NCBI GenBank assembly: GCA_029266335.1 | Contig: JAQSXC010000019.1 | Coordinates: 1-55,077, forward strand | DNA length: 55,077 bases | Reading direction: 5' to 3' | Origin: Eubacterium sp. | Lineage (GTDB): Bacteria > Bacillota > Clostridia > Acetivibrionales > DSM-1351 | Shown: positions 1-7,802 of the stretch, piece after piece | Layout of the letters: every line of letters begins with the position of its first letter | Position numbering within the stretch: the first letter of the stretch is position 1 | The notes under the pieces: generated by a model | Databases searched by the model: none | What the model was told of the DNA's origin: nothing | What the model saw: only the letters and a program-made list of their open reading frames with translations | Position numbers and translations under genes: made by a program

Positions 1-373
1 TTTCGGGCATTTTTACATACTCTGCAAAACTTCCGCTTTCCCTCGAACCGATAAAGCTGTAATGTTTGCATAAAGAATAATTGCCCTTTTGGCAATCCTC
101 ACACTTCATGCAGGGAACCAAAGGTACTCCGGCCACTCTGTCTCCTACTTCCACAGAAGTAACTCCTTCGCCGGTTCCTGCCACTTCACCTGAAAATTCA
201 TGTCCCAGAACTATTGGGAAAAAATGTGCACCGTCACCCAATACTCTTGGGATGTCAGATCCGCATATACCTGTGGCCTTAACCTTCACAAGCACTTCTC
301 CCTTTCCCGGTACAGGCGTGGTAATCTCCTCATATCTTAAATCGTCCCGTGCGTGCAATACTCCCGCTTTCAT
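1..373 (-). CDS. Zinc-dependent medium-chain dehydrogenase, GatD (galactitol-1-phosphate 5-dehydrogenase)-like, partial (C-terminus beyond window)
   Basis: The first 124 residues of a zinc-type alcohol/polyol dehydrogenase are encoded; the rest lies outside the window. Visible: the catalytic zinc Cys37 in the GICGSD motif, the GHEFSG motif with His58 and Glu59, and the four structural-zinc cysteines (88, 91, 94, 102). The segments GAHFFPIVLGHEFSG, VPLVPC and FIGSRESGSFAEY resemble E. coli GatD more than generic alcohol dehydrogenases, but xylitol, arabitol and sorbitol dehydrogenases share this fold, so the substrate is open. ATG follows a GGGG-containing ribosome site. It starts 25 nt after the xylulokinase stop, so the two are probably co-transcribed, which suggests an NAD-dependent polyol or polyol-phosphate oxidation linked to pentose entry (inference). 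Confidence 0.85.
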   Translation of the reverse strand, partial: MKAGVLHARDDLRYEEITTPVPGKGEVLVKVKATGICGSDIPRVLGDGAHFFPIVLGHEFSGEVAGTGEGVTSVEVGDRVAGVPLVPCMKCEDCQKGNYSLCKHYSFIGSRESGSFAEYVKMPE

Positions 374-398
374 ACAAATCCCCCATTCATTTAAAATC

Positions 399-1910
399 TC
401 ATATTTTTTGCATTGTATCTTTCAATTTTTCATACAGCTCAATATATATTTCATAATTCTTTTTGTAGCTTTCATGAGCTTTCATATCGGGCTCGTGGGT
501 GCGCGTAATAACAATGGTATCCCGGACGGCCAGGTCAAAGCTCTTGTAAAGACCTGTTCCCACTCCTGCAAGTATTGCGGCTCCGAGAGTGGTTGCCGTG
601 TCTGATGTCGGAACCTTTATTACCCTGCCTGTAACATCGGCCTTTATCTGTGTCCAAAGACGGCTGTTGGCCGCACCTCCCATGGCTACCAATTCCTGAA
701 CCCTTACACCCGCCTCCTCCGCAGTTTTCAGATTGTGCTGCAATGCAAAGGCACAGCCCTCCAACACTGCTCTGATCATGTGTGGTCTGGTTTTTTCATA
801 ACCCAGTCCGAAAAATACACCTTTTGCATTTTTATCCCATAGAGGTGATCTCTCTCCCGCCATATAAGGTAAAAATATAAGACCGTCTGAACCGACAGGT
901 ATTTTTTCAGCTTCATTATCCATTACCATAAATGGATTTAATCCAATTGCATTTGCCACAGAATCCTCGAAGGCTCCAAGTTCCTGCCTGAACCACTTTA
1001 TGGCTCCACCTCCGCCAACGGTACCGCCTTGCAGAAGCCACAGCTCCGGTACAACATGATAACCTAAAATGAGTTTTGGATGGGCAACAGCAGCCTCAAG
1101 ACAAATGCTCATACCGCCCGCCTGCCCTCCCTGCTCCTGTGTCTGCCCCGCCTTTATCACACCTGCACCAAGAGTTCCGCAGGAGGCATCCAATCCTCCC
1201 GCCACTACCGGTGTTCCTGCAGCCAGCCCTGTTAAGGCTGCCGCCTCTGCAGTAACTTCTCCAATGACCTCATGACACGGGAACAGCTCGGGAAGCTTCT
1301 CCCTGTCAAAGCCCAGCTCCTCACAGAAGCCGTCGTCCCACCTGCCCTCACTCATATTAAAAGCATGGACTCCGTAGCCCTGTGATAAATCCTGCGTCAT
1401 TTGCCCGGTAAGTTTGAAGGCTATGAAGCTGTTGCTTTGTAAAAATTTATAAGTGGAATTGTAAATTTCAGGCATATTTTTTCTGAACCATAAAAATTTG
1501 GGAGTGGAATAAGCTGGCTCAAAGGAATTGCCGCTCAGCTTGAAAATTTTATCAAAGCCCACTCTTTCAACTGTATCCCTGCATAAATCCGATGCTCTCG
1601 TATCCATCCATATGGGCGTGTTATGCAATACCCTTCCGCTTTTATCCACAGGTATGGCAGACCAGCTCTGTCCGTCAATTCCTATACCGCTTATCTGCTT
1701 TGCATCAATTTTTGCCTTGGATATTGCTTCATTTGCAGCTGCACATATACTATCCCACCATTCATTGGGATTTTGCTCCACAAAGCCCGGAGAGGGATAA
1801 TAAACCTTGTATTCTTTTGTTGACTGTGCTATTACCCTTCCCTGCAGATCAAAAATTGCCACCTTGCAAGCCGATGTACCAATGTCAATGCCTAATAATA
1901 ATTTTTCCAT
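399..1910 (-). CDS. xylB: Xylulokinase (FGGY family)
   Basis: Phosphorylates D-xylulose with ATP to xylulose 5-phosphate in the cytoplasm. The 503-residue product has the usual FGGY-kinase length. Visible: N-terminal ATPase-fold loop GIDIGTSACKV (Asp8), the substrate region GIDGQSW, the probable catalytic base Asp241 in GGLDASCGTLG and the C-terminal GGAANSRLWTQIKADVTG signature. An in-frame ATG 12 nt upstream exists, but the GGAG ribosome site lies just upstream of the ATG at 1910, so that start is preferred. It is downstream of lacI, separated by a MITE-like element and a perfect 18-bp palindrome (1994-2011) that is the likely LacI operator. The GatD-like gene follows at 25 nt. Related kinases (L-ribulokinase, L-fuculokinase) cannot be excluded by eye. 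Confidence 0.9.
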   Translation of the reverse strand: MEKLLLGIDIGTSACKVAIFDLQGRVIAQSTKEYKVYYPSPGFVEQNPNEWWDSICAAANEAISKAKIDAKQISGIGIDGQSWSAIPVDKSGRVLHNTPIWMDTRASDLCRDTVERVGFDKIFKLSGNSFEPAYSTPKFLWFRKNMPEIYNSTYKFLQSNSFIAFKLTGQMTQDLSQGYGVHAFNMSEGRWDDGFCEELGFDREKLPELFPCHEVIGEVTAEAAALTGLAAGTPVVAGGLDASCGTLGAGVIKAGQTQEQGGQAGGMSICLEAAVAHPKLILGYHVVPELWLLQGGTVGGGGAIKWFRQELGAFEDSVANAIGLNPFMVMDNEAEKIPVGSDGLIFLPYMAGERSPLWDKNAKGVFFGLGYEKTRPHMIRAVLEGCAFALQHNLKTAEEAGVRVQELVAMGGAANSRLWTQIKADVTGRVIKVPTSDTATTLGAAILAGVGTGLYKSFDLAVRDTIVITRTHEPDMKAHESYKKNYEIYIELYEKLKDTMQKI

Positions 1911-1993
1911 GCCTGTCTCCATTTCTGAAATCTATTAGAATCCTGTTTACATGACCGCTTGAGCTTTACGTTCTTGCCAAGTTTAAGAATGTA

Positions 1994-2011
1994 TAGCTAA
2001 ACGTTTAGCTA
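1994..2011. promoter_or_regulatory. Perfect 18-bp palindrome, probable LacI-family operator for xylB
   Basis: TAGCTAAACGTTTAGCTA is perfectly symmetrical around a central CG, as LacI/GalR-family operators are. It lies about 85 nt upstream of xylB. A candidate promoter on the minus strand (TTGTTT, 16 nt, TATTAG) would have its -10 overlapping the palindrome. The core AAACGTTT recurs in the leader of the adjacent lacI gene (3273-3280). Confidence 0.7.
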
Positions 2012-2026
2012 ATACCCAAAAATATT

Positions 2027-2049
2027 CGAGAAACAATCCCTGTTTCTCG
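2027..2049 (-). terminator. Hairpin in the xylB leader, terminator- or attenuator-like
   Basis: A perfect 9-bp stem (CGAGAAACA / TGTTTCTCG) with a 5-nt loop is followed on the minus strand by AATATTTTT. It lies between lacI/MITE and the xylB operator and could end lacI transcription. GC content of the stem is modest, and its 3' arm would contain the tentative xylB -35 box, so an operator role is also possible. Confidence 0.4.
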
Positions 2050-2070
2050 TAAAACTTTTCTTTAGTTAGA

Positions 2071-2245
2071 AGTCTGTAACATCTGAATTCATATATTGCC
2101 CACGGTTAACTCCCCCATGACTGCGTTGTCGAAAAGCACTGCTTCGCAGTACTTCGTTGGAATAAAGCAATTATTCCGCCCTCCTCCGCCTTGCCCTGAA
2201 AAAATTTTCCTCGCCGGGCAATATGCATTTTAAATGTTACAGACT
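2071..2245. mobile_element. MITE-like element with about 30-bp terminal inverted repeats
   Basis: The left end (2071-2101) begins AGTCTGTAACAT and finishes ATATTGCCC; the right end (2216-2245) is its inverted counterpart, sharing the 12 outer and 9 inner bases with divergence between. The 175-bp element has no coding capacity and carries an internal hairpin around ACTGCTTCGCAGT. No clear target duplication is visible. The right end overlaps the lacI 3' end: the last lacI codons and its stop (AGT CTG TAA) are the terminal-repeat sequence. Confidence 0.65.
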
Positions 2246-3253
2246 ACAAGTTTCCAATTTTTTTACCGATTCCTTCATGATAAGTTCGGTTTTTAGACGG
2301 ACCATGGACGGGAAGTTCGATGTATCCCCTTTAAGCCTTTTCAAAATTATATTTGCAGCAACTTCACCAATTTGCTGGACCGGCTGAATTACTATAGATA
2401 ACGGAGGTTTTACAACTTTTGAAAGCTGAAGATTGTCAAACCCGATAAAAGAAATATCATCAGGAATCTTAACGTTTCCCTCGTTTACTGCCATCAACGC
2501 TCCCAGAGTCATTTCATAATTCGTAACCAGAATGGCAGTCGGAGGTTCCTCCATATTCATCAACTCACTCAGCAGCCGGTACCCGCTTTCAACCTGATAA
2601 TTTCCTTTTTTCACCAGACTGCCGTCAATTGACATATTGTAATCCTCATGTACTCTTTCGTATCCCTTTAGACGCTCCTGTGCAGTATATATTTCTTCGG
2701 GACCACAAATAATGCCTATTCTTTTGTGCTCCAGAATAATTAGCTGTTCAACGGCATTATAGGCTGCATTTAGATTATCAACAAGCACGGTATCACATTC
2801 GACACCCTTTAAGGCTCTGTCAATCAAAACTAACGGAATATTTCTTTTGATAACAGAATTGATTGCTTCGGAATCATTTCCCATGGGCATTGTTATAATG
2901 CCGTCAACCATTTTTTTCAATAAAAAATCCAGCTTTTGTTTTTCCAGATCCTTATCTTCTTTATAGTCACATATTATTGTACTGTAGCCGCTTTTGATCA
3001 AAACACTTTCAATATTTGATACAATGCTTGTAAAGAATATATTTTCAAGACTCGGGATCAATAAACCGATAGTCATAGTCTTGCTGGTTTTCAGTCCCCT
3101 GGCTATTTCATTTACTTCAAAACCAAGTTCCTTGATTACTTTGTCTATAATTTTCCGGTTTTCCTCAAGGACATTACCGCCATTTATATATTTGGATATT
3201 GTTGCAATTGAAAGGCCTGATTTGCCGGCAACATCCTTTATTGTTACAGATAT
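2237..3253 (-). CDS. LacI/GalR-family transcriptional regulator, apparently initiated at ATA
   Basis: About 338 residues, normal for the family. From the proposed start the product begins SVTIKDVAGKSGLS, the standard LacI helix-turn-helix with hinge (residues about 2-58), followed by a periplasmic-binding-protein-like effector domain from TIGLLIPSLENIFF onward. The first in-frame ATG (3076) would delete the whole DNA-binding domain. No in-frame ATG, GTG, TTG or CTG exists between the upstream in-frame stop and the HTH. An ATA at 3251-3253 sits exactly where the family Met is expected, with an excellent ribosome site (GAAGGTGAT) 4-5 nt upstream. The gene has its own promoter (3293-3321) and an operator core in the leader, implying autoregulation. 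Its stop codon lies within the MITE terminal repeat. It probably controls xylB and itself in response to a pentose or oligosaccharide (inference). Confidence 0.8.
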   Translation of the reverse strand: MSVTIKDVAGKSGLSIATISKYINGGNVLEENRKIIDKVIKELGFEVNEIARGLKTSKTMTIGLLIPSLENIFFTSIVSNIESVLIKSGYSTIICDYKEDKDLEKQKLDFLLKKMVDGIITMPMGNDSEAINSVIKRNIPLVLIDRALKGVECDTVLVDNLNAAYNAVEQLIILEHKRIGIICGPEEIYTAQERLKGYERVHEDYNMSIDGSLVKKGNYQVESGYRLLSELMNMEEPPTAILVTNYEMTLGALMAVNEGNVKIPDDISFIGFDNLQLSKVVKPPLSIVIQPVQQIGEVAANIILKRLKGDTSNFPSMVRLKTELIMKESVKKLETCSL

Positions 3254-3272
3254 AAAATCACCTTCTATCGCG

Positions 3273-3280
3273 AAACGTTT
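3273..3280. promoter_or_regulatory. Operator core in lacI leader (autoregulation)
   Basis: AAACGTTT, with flanks partly symmetrical, repeats the centre of the 18-bp xylB palindrome. It lies just downstream of the lacI -10 box and immediately upstream of the ribosome site, a position suited to repressor block of initiation or elongation. Confidence 0.55.
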
Positions 3281-3292
3281 AACTTTATATTT

Positions 3293-3321
3293 ATATTAAC
3301 AAATTAATATTTAAAAGTCAA
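3293..3321 (-). promoter_or_regulatory. lacI promoter
   Basis: On the minus strand TTGACT (3316-3321), a 17-nt AT-rich spacer and TAATAT (3293-3298) form a near-consensus SigA promoter in the 97-nt gap between the GH31 stop and lacI. Confidence 0.65.
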
Positions 3322-3350
3322 CAGCTTTACTGTCGTGCCAACACTAATTT

Positions 3351-5726
3351 TCATCCCACTATCCTCTGTTCAAAAGTAACCTTTTCAGGCATACCGGGGT
3401 ATTCGCCATCGCGCGGCCCGACTGTAAGCTTTCCTTCACCGTCAGACCAGGTTAATTGCGTTGTTGTAAATTTGCCATCTTCATAACCATATCCATTCCG
3501 TTCATCCTGATAAAGCGTAAAGCTTCCGTTGTCTCCCGGGTATACAACCAGTTCAAACCAATCATCCCTCATTTGTCCGGTATGCTGGATCTGCTCAGAC
3601 ATTGGCAGAATCGAACCGGCCTTAACATATAAAGGAATCCTGTCGATTGGTGCCTGGGTTGTAATAGTTTGACCTCCCTTAAACCGCTCTTCACTCCAGA
3701 AATCATACCAGTCGCTGCCTGCGGGTAGATATACTTTTCTTGTCTTTGCCGCTCCTTCAATGGGTTTGCTGTTTGTTTCATAGTACATGGGGGTTGTAAC
3801 CGGACATATCATCAGACTGGGACCAAACATAAACTGGTCGTCGATGTTATATACCTTCTCATCATTAATAAAATCAAATGCAAGCAATCTTAAAATTGTG
3901 CCGTGTTTTTGCGAGACCATACCTGCAAGTGAATAAATATATGGCATTAGCTTATATCTTAAGTGTGTTATCTTCTCAATGGCATCGTAAAAGATTTCAC
4001 CCTTTTTCCCATAATTCCATATTTCCCTCCGGCAGTCGGTACCATGGGCTCTGAACACCGGCAGGAAAGCACCCAACTGGTACCACCTTGTATAAAGTTC
4101 TCTATAGCCCGGATCGCTGCAGCCGCCTTCATAATCTCCGTCCCAGAACCACATATGTCCCTTCTTTACAAAAAATGCTCCTATATCCAATGTCCAGTAC
4201 GGCAAACCTGACGCACAGTAATTCAGACCTGCGGCAATCTGTTTTTTCAGAGTTGACCATTTGGCACTGGTATCACCGGACCACAGAATGGTCCCATACT
4301 TTTGTATACCTGTATAACCGCTTCTGGTCAGGTTGACAACTCTTTTCTGCCCGTCGGCGTCACGCTGCCCCTCATATATTGCCTTGGCATGCATAAATGG
4401 GTAGGCATTTGTATATACCTCGTCCACATAGGTTCTGCAGGTATTGTGAAAAGCGGCCATATTCTGATCCGGCTCAGGCTTTACAGGATTGTTCCATTCC
4501 GGAGTAAACGGTTCACTGGAATCACACCACCACGCATCCACTCCCTTTGAAAACAAACCTTCCAGTACCTGCTTCCAATACAATTTTCTTGCTTCTGAAC
4601 TAAAAGCATTATATATTTCAGACCTCTGGAACAAACCGTCGTTGGCTTTCATCTCTTTGTGATTTTCACAATGCTCCACCATATTGGGCCAGATTGATAT
4701 CATAAGCTGGGCCCCCAGCTGGTGCAGTTGCTCCGTCATGCTTTCAGCATCCGGGAAACGCCCCGTATCAAAGGTTTTCTGTCCCCACTTTCCGGTTTCC
4801 CAGGACTGCCAGTCAAGCACAATACTGTCCAGTGGAACGCCAAGCTCACGGTAACGCTCAACTGTGTCAATAATCTCCTGTTGGGTTTCATACCTCTCCT
4901 GCGACTGCATAAATCCAAAGGCCCAGAGTGGAAGCATGGAAGCCCGGCCTGTCAATTGGCGGTAACCTCCGATAATCCGGTCAAAGCTTTCTCCCCGGAT
5001 AAAGTAATAATCCAGCTCTGCCGAGGCTCCACCGTACAGGTATGATCCGAAGGCATTATCGCTGAATATAACGGGAGCATATGTATCCAGCAGTATTCCA
5101 TAGCCGTTGGTAGACATGAAAAACGGCATGGCTATTTTCATATTAGCCTGATGGATATACTGGCGTGTTCCTCTCAGATTCAGACAGCCTTCCTCATTTT
5201 GGCCCATGCCGTACAGGGCTTCATCTTTCTCCCATTCAAAATTAAGCCTTGTATGATAAAGCTGACGGTCATATTCTTTCCTGGACTCCAGCACTACTTC
5301 CTTTATGCCGTCCGGAGTTTCAATTTTTTCAACAACTGCCGTATCATCAAGGACTGTTTTGAAAGAATCAAAAGGAACCAGCTCCTTGCCGTTCTTCTCA
5401 GGTTCCCCGGTCAAGCGTCTGCCTTTTCCATCTAAATAAGTTATGCGGCTGTCGGTCTTTCGAATTAAAAGTTGCAGTTCAGAGGTATCCAGCCGTATTG
5501 TCTGTTCATCCTCCCTAAACTCCCAGACGTCAAAGGCTTTCTGCTTTTCAATGCCTAGACCGGGGACGGCAGAGAATTTGTCGGCAAGTGTATAGACGAC
5601 CCTAATTATATTTGCACTAACAGGTTCTATCTTTAATAAACCATTTTCGGTATTGAGAACAATAGCCCCTTCGCTTCTCCGAACTCCGGTGACTTTCGCC
5701 TGTTTGGGTTTGATTGCTTCCAACAT
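3351..5726 (-). CDS. GH31 alpha-glycosidase, probable alpha-xylosidase
   Basis: A 791-residue GH31 enzyme without a signal peptide, so cytoplasmic. The N-terminal beta-sandwich spans about 1-260, the TIM barrel about 265-620 and the C-terminal beta-domains the remainder. Catalytic residues are recognisable: nucleophile Asp402 in GVDAWWCDSSEP and acid/base Asp485 in LWSGDTSAKWSTL. The DWQSWETGKWGQKTFD and SIWPNM segments are typical of the alpha-xylosidase branch, which removes alpha-xylose from xyloglucan-type or isoprimeverose-containing oligomers; alpha-glucosidase activity cannot be excluded. ATG follows a perfect AAGGAGG site. It is divergent from an AraC gene, which is the likely controller. 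Confidence 0.88.
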   Translation of the reverse strand: MLEAIKPKQAKVTGVRRSEGAIVLNTENGLLKIEPVSANIIRVVYTLADKFSAVPGLGIEKQKAFDVWEFREDEQTIRLDTSELQLLIRKTDSRITYLDGKGRRLTGEPEKNGKELVPFDSFKTVLDDTAVVEKIETPDGIKEVVLESRKEYDRQLYHTRLNFEWEKDEALYGMGQNEEGCLNLRGTRQYIHQANMKIAMPFFMSTNGYGILLDTYAPVIFSDNAFGSYLYGGASAELDYYFIRGESFDRIIGGYRQLTGRASMLPLWAFGFMQSQERYETQQEIIDTVERYRELGVPLDSIVLDWQSWETGKWGQKTFDTGRFPDAESMTEQLHQLGAQLMISIWPNMVEHCENHKEMKANDGLFQRSEIYNAFSSEARKLYWKQVLEGLFSKGVDAWWCDSSEPFTPEWNNPVKPEPDQNMAAFHNTCRTYVDEVYTNAYPFMHAKAIYEGQRDADGQKRVVNLTRSGYTGIQKYGTILWSGDTSAKWSTLKKQIAAGLNYCASGLPYWTLDIGAFFVKKGHMWFWDGDYEGGCSDPGYRELYTRWYQLGAFLPVFRAHGTDCRREIWNYGKKGEIFYDAIEKITHLRYKLMPYIYSLAGMVSQKHGTILRLLAFDFINDEKVYNIDDQFMFGPSLMICPVTTPMYYETNSKPIEGAAKTRKVYLPAGSDWYDFWSEERFKGGQTITTQAPIDRIPLYVKAGSILPMSEQIQHTGQMRDDWFELVVYPGDNGSFTLYQDERNGYGYEDGKFTTTQLTWSDGEGKLTVGPRDGEYPGMPEKVTFEQRIVG

Positions 5727-5864
5727 ATGCTTTCCTCCTTGTTTGACGAGTTCATTATTTGTATGATATTATCATTTTAAAATATAAAAAATGTGAAAAA
5801 CATTACTAATTCAACCATTAATCTGTCTTATTTGAACATTTATCATCAGGTTCAGGAGATTTTT
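5727..5864. promoter_or_regulatory. Divergent GH31 / AraC promoter region with 13-bp palindrome
   Basis: ATGATATTATCAT (5763-5775) is a palindrome around a central base, and its halves (GATAAT, TATCAT) could serve as the GH31 -10 on the minus strand. The AraC start at 5865 leaves room for regulator sites on both sides. Confidence 0.35.
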
Positions 5865-6743
5865 ATGGAATTAACAAATACCGACAATTTTGAACACATT
5901 AAATTTAATGATGCTACATTTCCATTTAATTGTTTTTATATGAAGGACTCAAATACCCTTCCCCATTGGCACAACCACTTCGAAGCGGTCTTTTCGGAAA
6001 AAGGCAGCTGCTTGGTTTATATCAACGGCTCCAACTTTTTACTTTCTGAAAGGCAACTGATTTTTATCCCTCCCGGAAGTCTTCACAGCATATTTCCGCA
6101 AGGCCCCTGCAGCTATTGCGCTATTGTGTCCGGTGAAAGCTTATTTGAAGGACTTGGTGCAGATGTTCATATTTCAGAAGTATTGACCCCATTTATGTCT
6201 ATAGGCCTGTACCCGCCGATCCACCTTTCGGAAAATGACACAGCTTTTCAAAAGTGCTTTTCACTGGTACACGAACTCCAAAAGGAAAATTCACAGAAAA
6301 GGACCGCTTACCGGGCCCGAATTAAAAGTCAATTGATAATACTGTTTTCCATACTCTATGACAGCCTACCACCGGCATTTTTTAAAGAAAGCAAGCTGCC
6401 TGACTCAACACGCCTGATTAAATCCTCTCTGGACTATTTACGTGTTCATTACAGTGAGCGCATCACGGTCAATGACATGAGCACATACTGCCACTTGAGC
6501 ATTCAGCATTTCAGCAGGCTTTTCAAAGCCTGTACCGGAAAAACCTTCGTTGAGTACCTTACCCTGTTCCGGCTGGAAAAGGCGAGAAAAATCCTGGCCA
6601 GCACCGATATTCCAATAACCCGGATTCCCGATCTTGTCGGATTTTGCAATAGCAACTATTTTTACCGGCTCTATAAAAAACATTACGGCCATCCTCCTTC
6701 CCTGTACAGAATTACAGCTTTAGCAGAAAGGTCAGAATATTAA
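5865..6743 (+). CDS. AraC-family transcriptional regulator with N-terminal cupin sensor
   Basis: 292 residues in the cytoplasm. The N-terminal part has a cupin-type sugar-sensing domain (LPHWHNHFEAVF, FIPPGSLHSIF). The C-terminal 100 residues carry the two AraC helix-turn-helices (ERITVNDMSTYCHLSIQHFSRLFK and the PITRIPDLVGFCNSNYFYRLYKKHYG type end). An ATG 72 nt upstream (5793) has no ribosome site, while CAGGAG lies 6 nt before the ATG at 5865, so the shorter start is chosen. Divergent orientation to the GH31 gene suggests it activates that gene in response to the cognate sugar (inference). Confidence 0.87.
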   Translation: MELTNTDNFEHIKFNDATFPFNCFYMKDSNTLPHWHNHFEAVFSEKGSCLVYINGSNFLLSERQLIFIPPGSLHSIFPQGPCSYCAIVSGESLFEGLGADVHISEVLTPFMSIGLYPPIHLSENDTAFQKCFSLVHELQKENSQKRTAYRARIKSQLIILFSILYDSLPPAFFKESKLPDSTRLIKSSLDYLRVHYSERITVNDMSTYCHLSIQHFSRLFKACTGKTFVEYLTLFRLEKARKILASTDIPITRIPDLVGFCNSNYFYRLYKKHYGHPPSLYRITALAERSEY

Positions 6744-6836
6744 AGTCGAATCAGGAGCCGGGCAATGGTATGCAGATTAAAAAGGCAATTCAATAATCAG
6801 GTTTTGCTGAAAAAATAACTGGAAATAAATCAGGCC

Positions 6837-6880
6837 TATTCCCAAAAGCAATACTTTCGGGAATAAACCTTTTCTTTCTT
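6837..6880 (+). terminator. Terminator of the AraC gene
   Basis: TATTCCC and GGGAATA arms (with an inner AAAG/CTTT extension) enclose CAATA and are followed by a pyrimidine/T-rich tail. It lies between the convergent AraC and permease genes; the minus-strand tail is poorer in T. Confidence 0.5.
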
Positions 6881-6956
6881 CTCTGCAATTACAAAATACA
6901 TTCCTATCTTTTATTATTTAAAACGGTCATTATCTAAAACTGCGATTTCCCGCAAA

Positions 6957-7796
6957 TTATTTCAAAATTGCACCTGCTGTGAGCGCATTCTCAATCTGCT
7001 CATTTCCAAACAGGTATACGATTATCATTGGCAAGCTTGTAATAATCATCGCAGCCCCGATTTGTCCCCAGTGGGACACTCCTATGCTTACGAAGAAATT
7101 AAGCAAACCAACCGTCAAAGGCCGAATTTTGTCGTCAGCCGCTAAAATAAAGGCCAGAAAAAATTCGTTGTATATATTCATGAATATCAGAACACATTGA
7201 GTTGCAATTGCCGGTTTTATAACAGGCAGGATAATCCTGAAGTAAGTTTGATAGATATTGCAGCCATCAATGCATGCTGCTTCTTCCAGCTCTTTTGGCA
7301 AGCCTCTGAAAAAGGCATACAGCATTAGAACGCAAGAAGAGAGAGCAAAGGCCGAATAAGGGAGTATCAGACCAAGGTGCGTACCCTTTAAACCCATACT
7401 CCGTGTCATAACAAGCAATGGTATGATTACCACCTGTGCGGGTACAACCAGCCCCATTGAAATGTAGCTCATGGCAAAGCCTTTAAACTTCCAGTTCATT
7501 CTGCTCAGGCAGTATGCAAGCATACTTCCCAAAAATATTGTTATAATAATTGTACTTACAGAATATATCAGACTGTTGGATAGATACCTCAGAAAATTAA
7601 ATTTTTCAAGCGCACCGCTATAGTTGTTAAAAACCCATTGTTCAGGGAGCCCGAATGGATTATCGTACACTTCACTTCTTGATTTGAACGAAAGATTTAT
7701 CATCCAGTACAAGGGAAAAAGGAAAGTTAACCCAATAATTATCATAGCTGCATTTATTAATAGTTTAGTAAATTTATTTTTTTTCGTAACATTCAC
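6957..7796 (-). CDS. CUT1 sugar ABC transporter permease (MalG type)
   Basis: 279-residue inner-membrane protein with six predicted hydrophobic segments and the cytoplasmic EAA loop (EEAACIDGCNIYQTYFRIILPVIKP split over residues about 180-205) that docks the ATPase. It forms the importer with the MalF-type permease 6 nt upstream and the lipoproteins SBP1/SBP2. The only in-frame start near the N-terminus is GTG at 7796, directly abutting an AGGGG stretch, which is unusually close for a ribosome site; translational coupling to the upstream gene may compensate. It is the last gene of the kinase-regulator-SBP-permease operon. The substrate is probably an oligosaccharide of plant cell wall origin, by context only. 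Confidence 0.9.
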   Translation of the reverse strand: MNVTKKNKFTKLLINAAMIIIGLTFLFPLYWMINLSFKSRSEVYDNPFGLPEQWVFNNYSGALEKFNFLRYLSNSLIYSVSTIIITIFLGSMLAYCLSRMNWKFKGFAMSYISMGLVVPAQVVIIPLLVMTRSMGLKGTHLGLILPYSAFALSSCVLMLYAFFRGLPKELEEAACIDGCNIYQTYFRIILPVIKPAIATQCVLIFMNIYNEFFLAFILAADDKIRPLTVGLLNFFVSIGVSHWGQIGAAMIITSLPMIIVYLFGNEQIENALTAGAILK

Positions 7797-7802
7797 CCCC
7801 TG

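Noticed and set aside
81..605. 174-codon plus-strand frame at the left edge
   Set aside because: Antisense to both the GatD-like and the xylulokinase genes.
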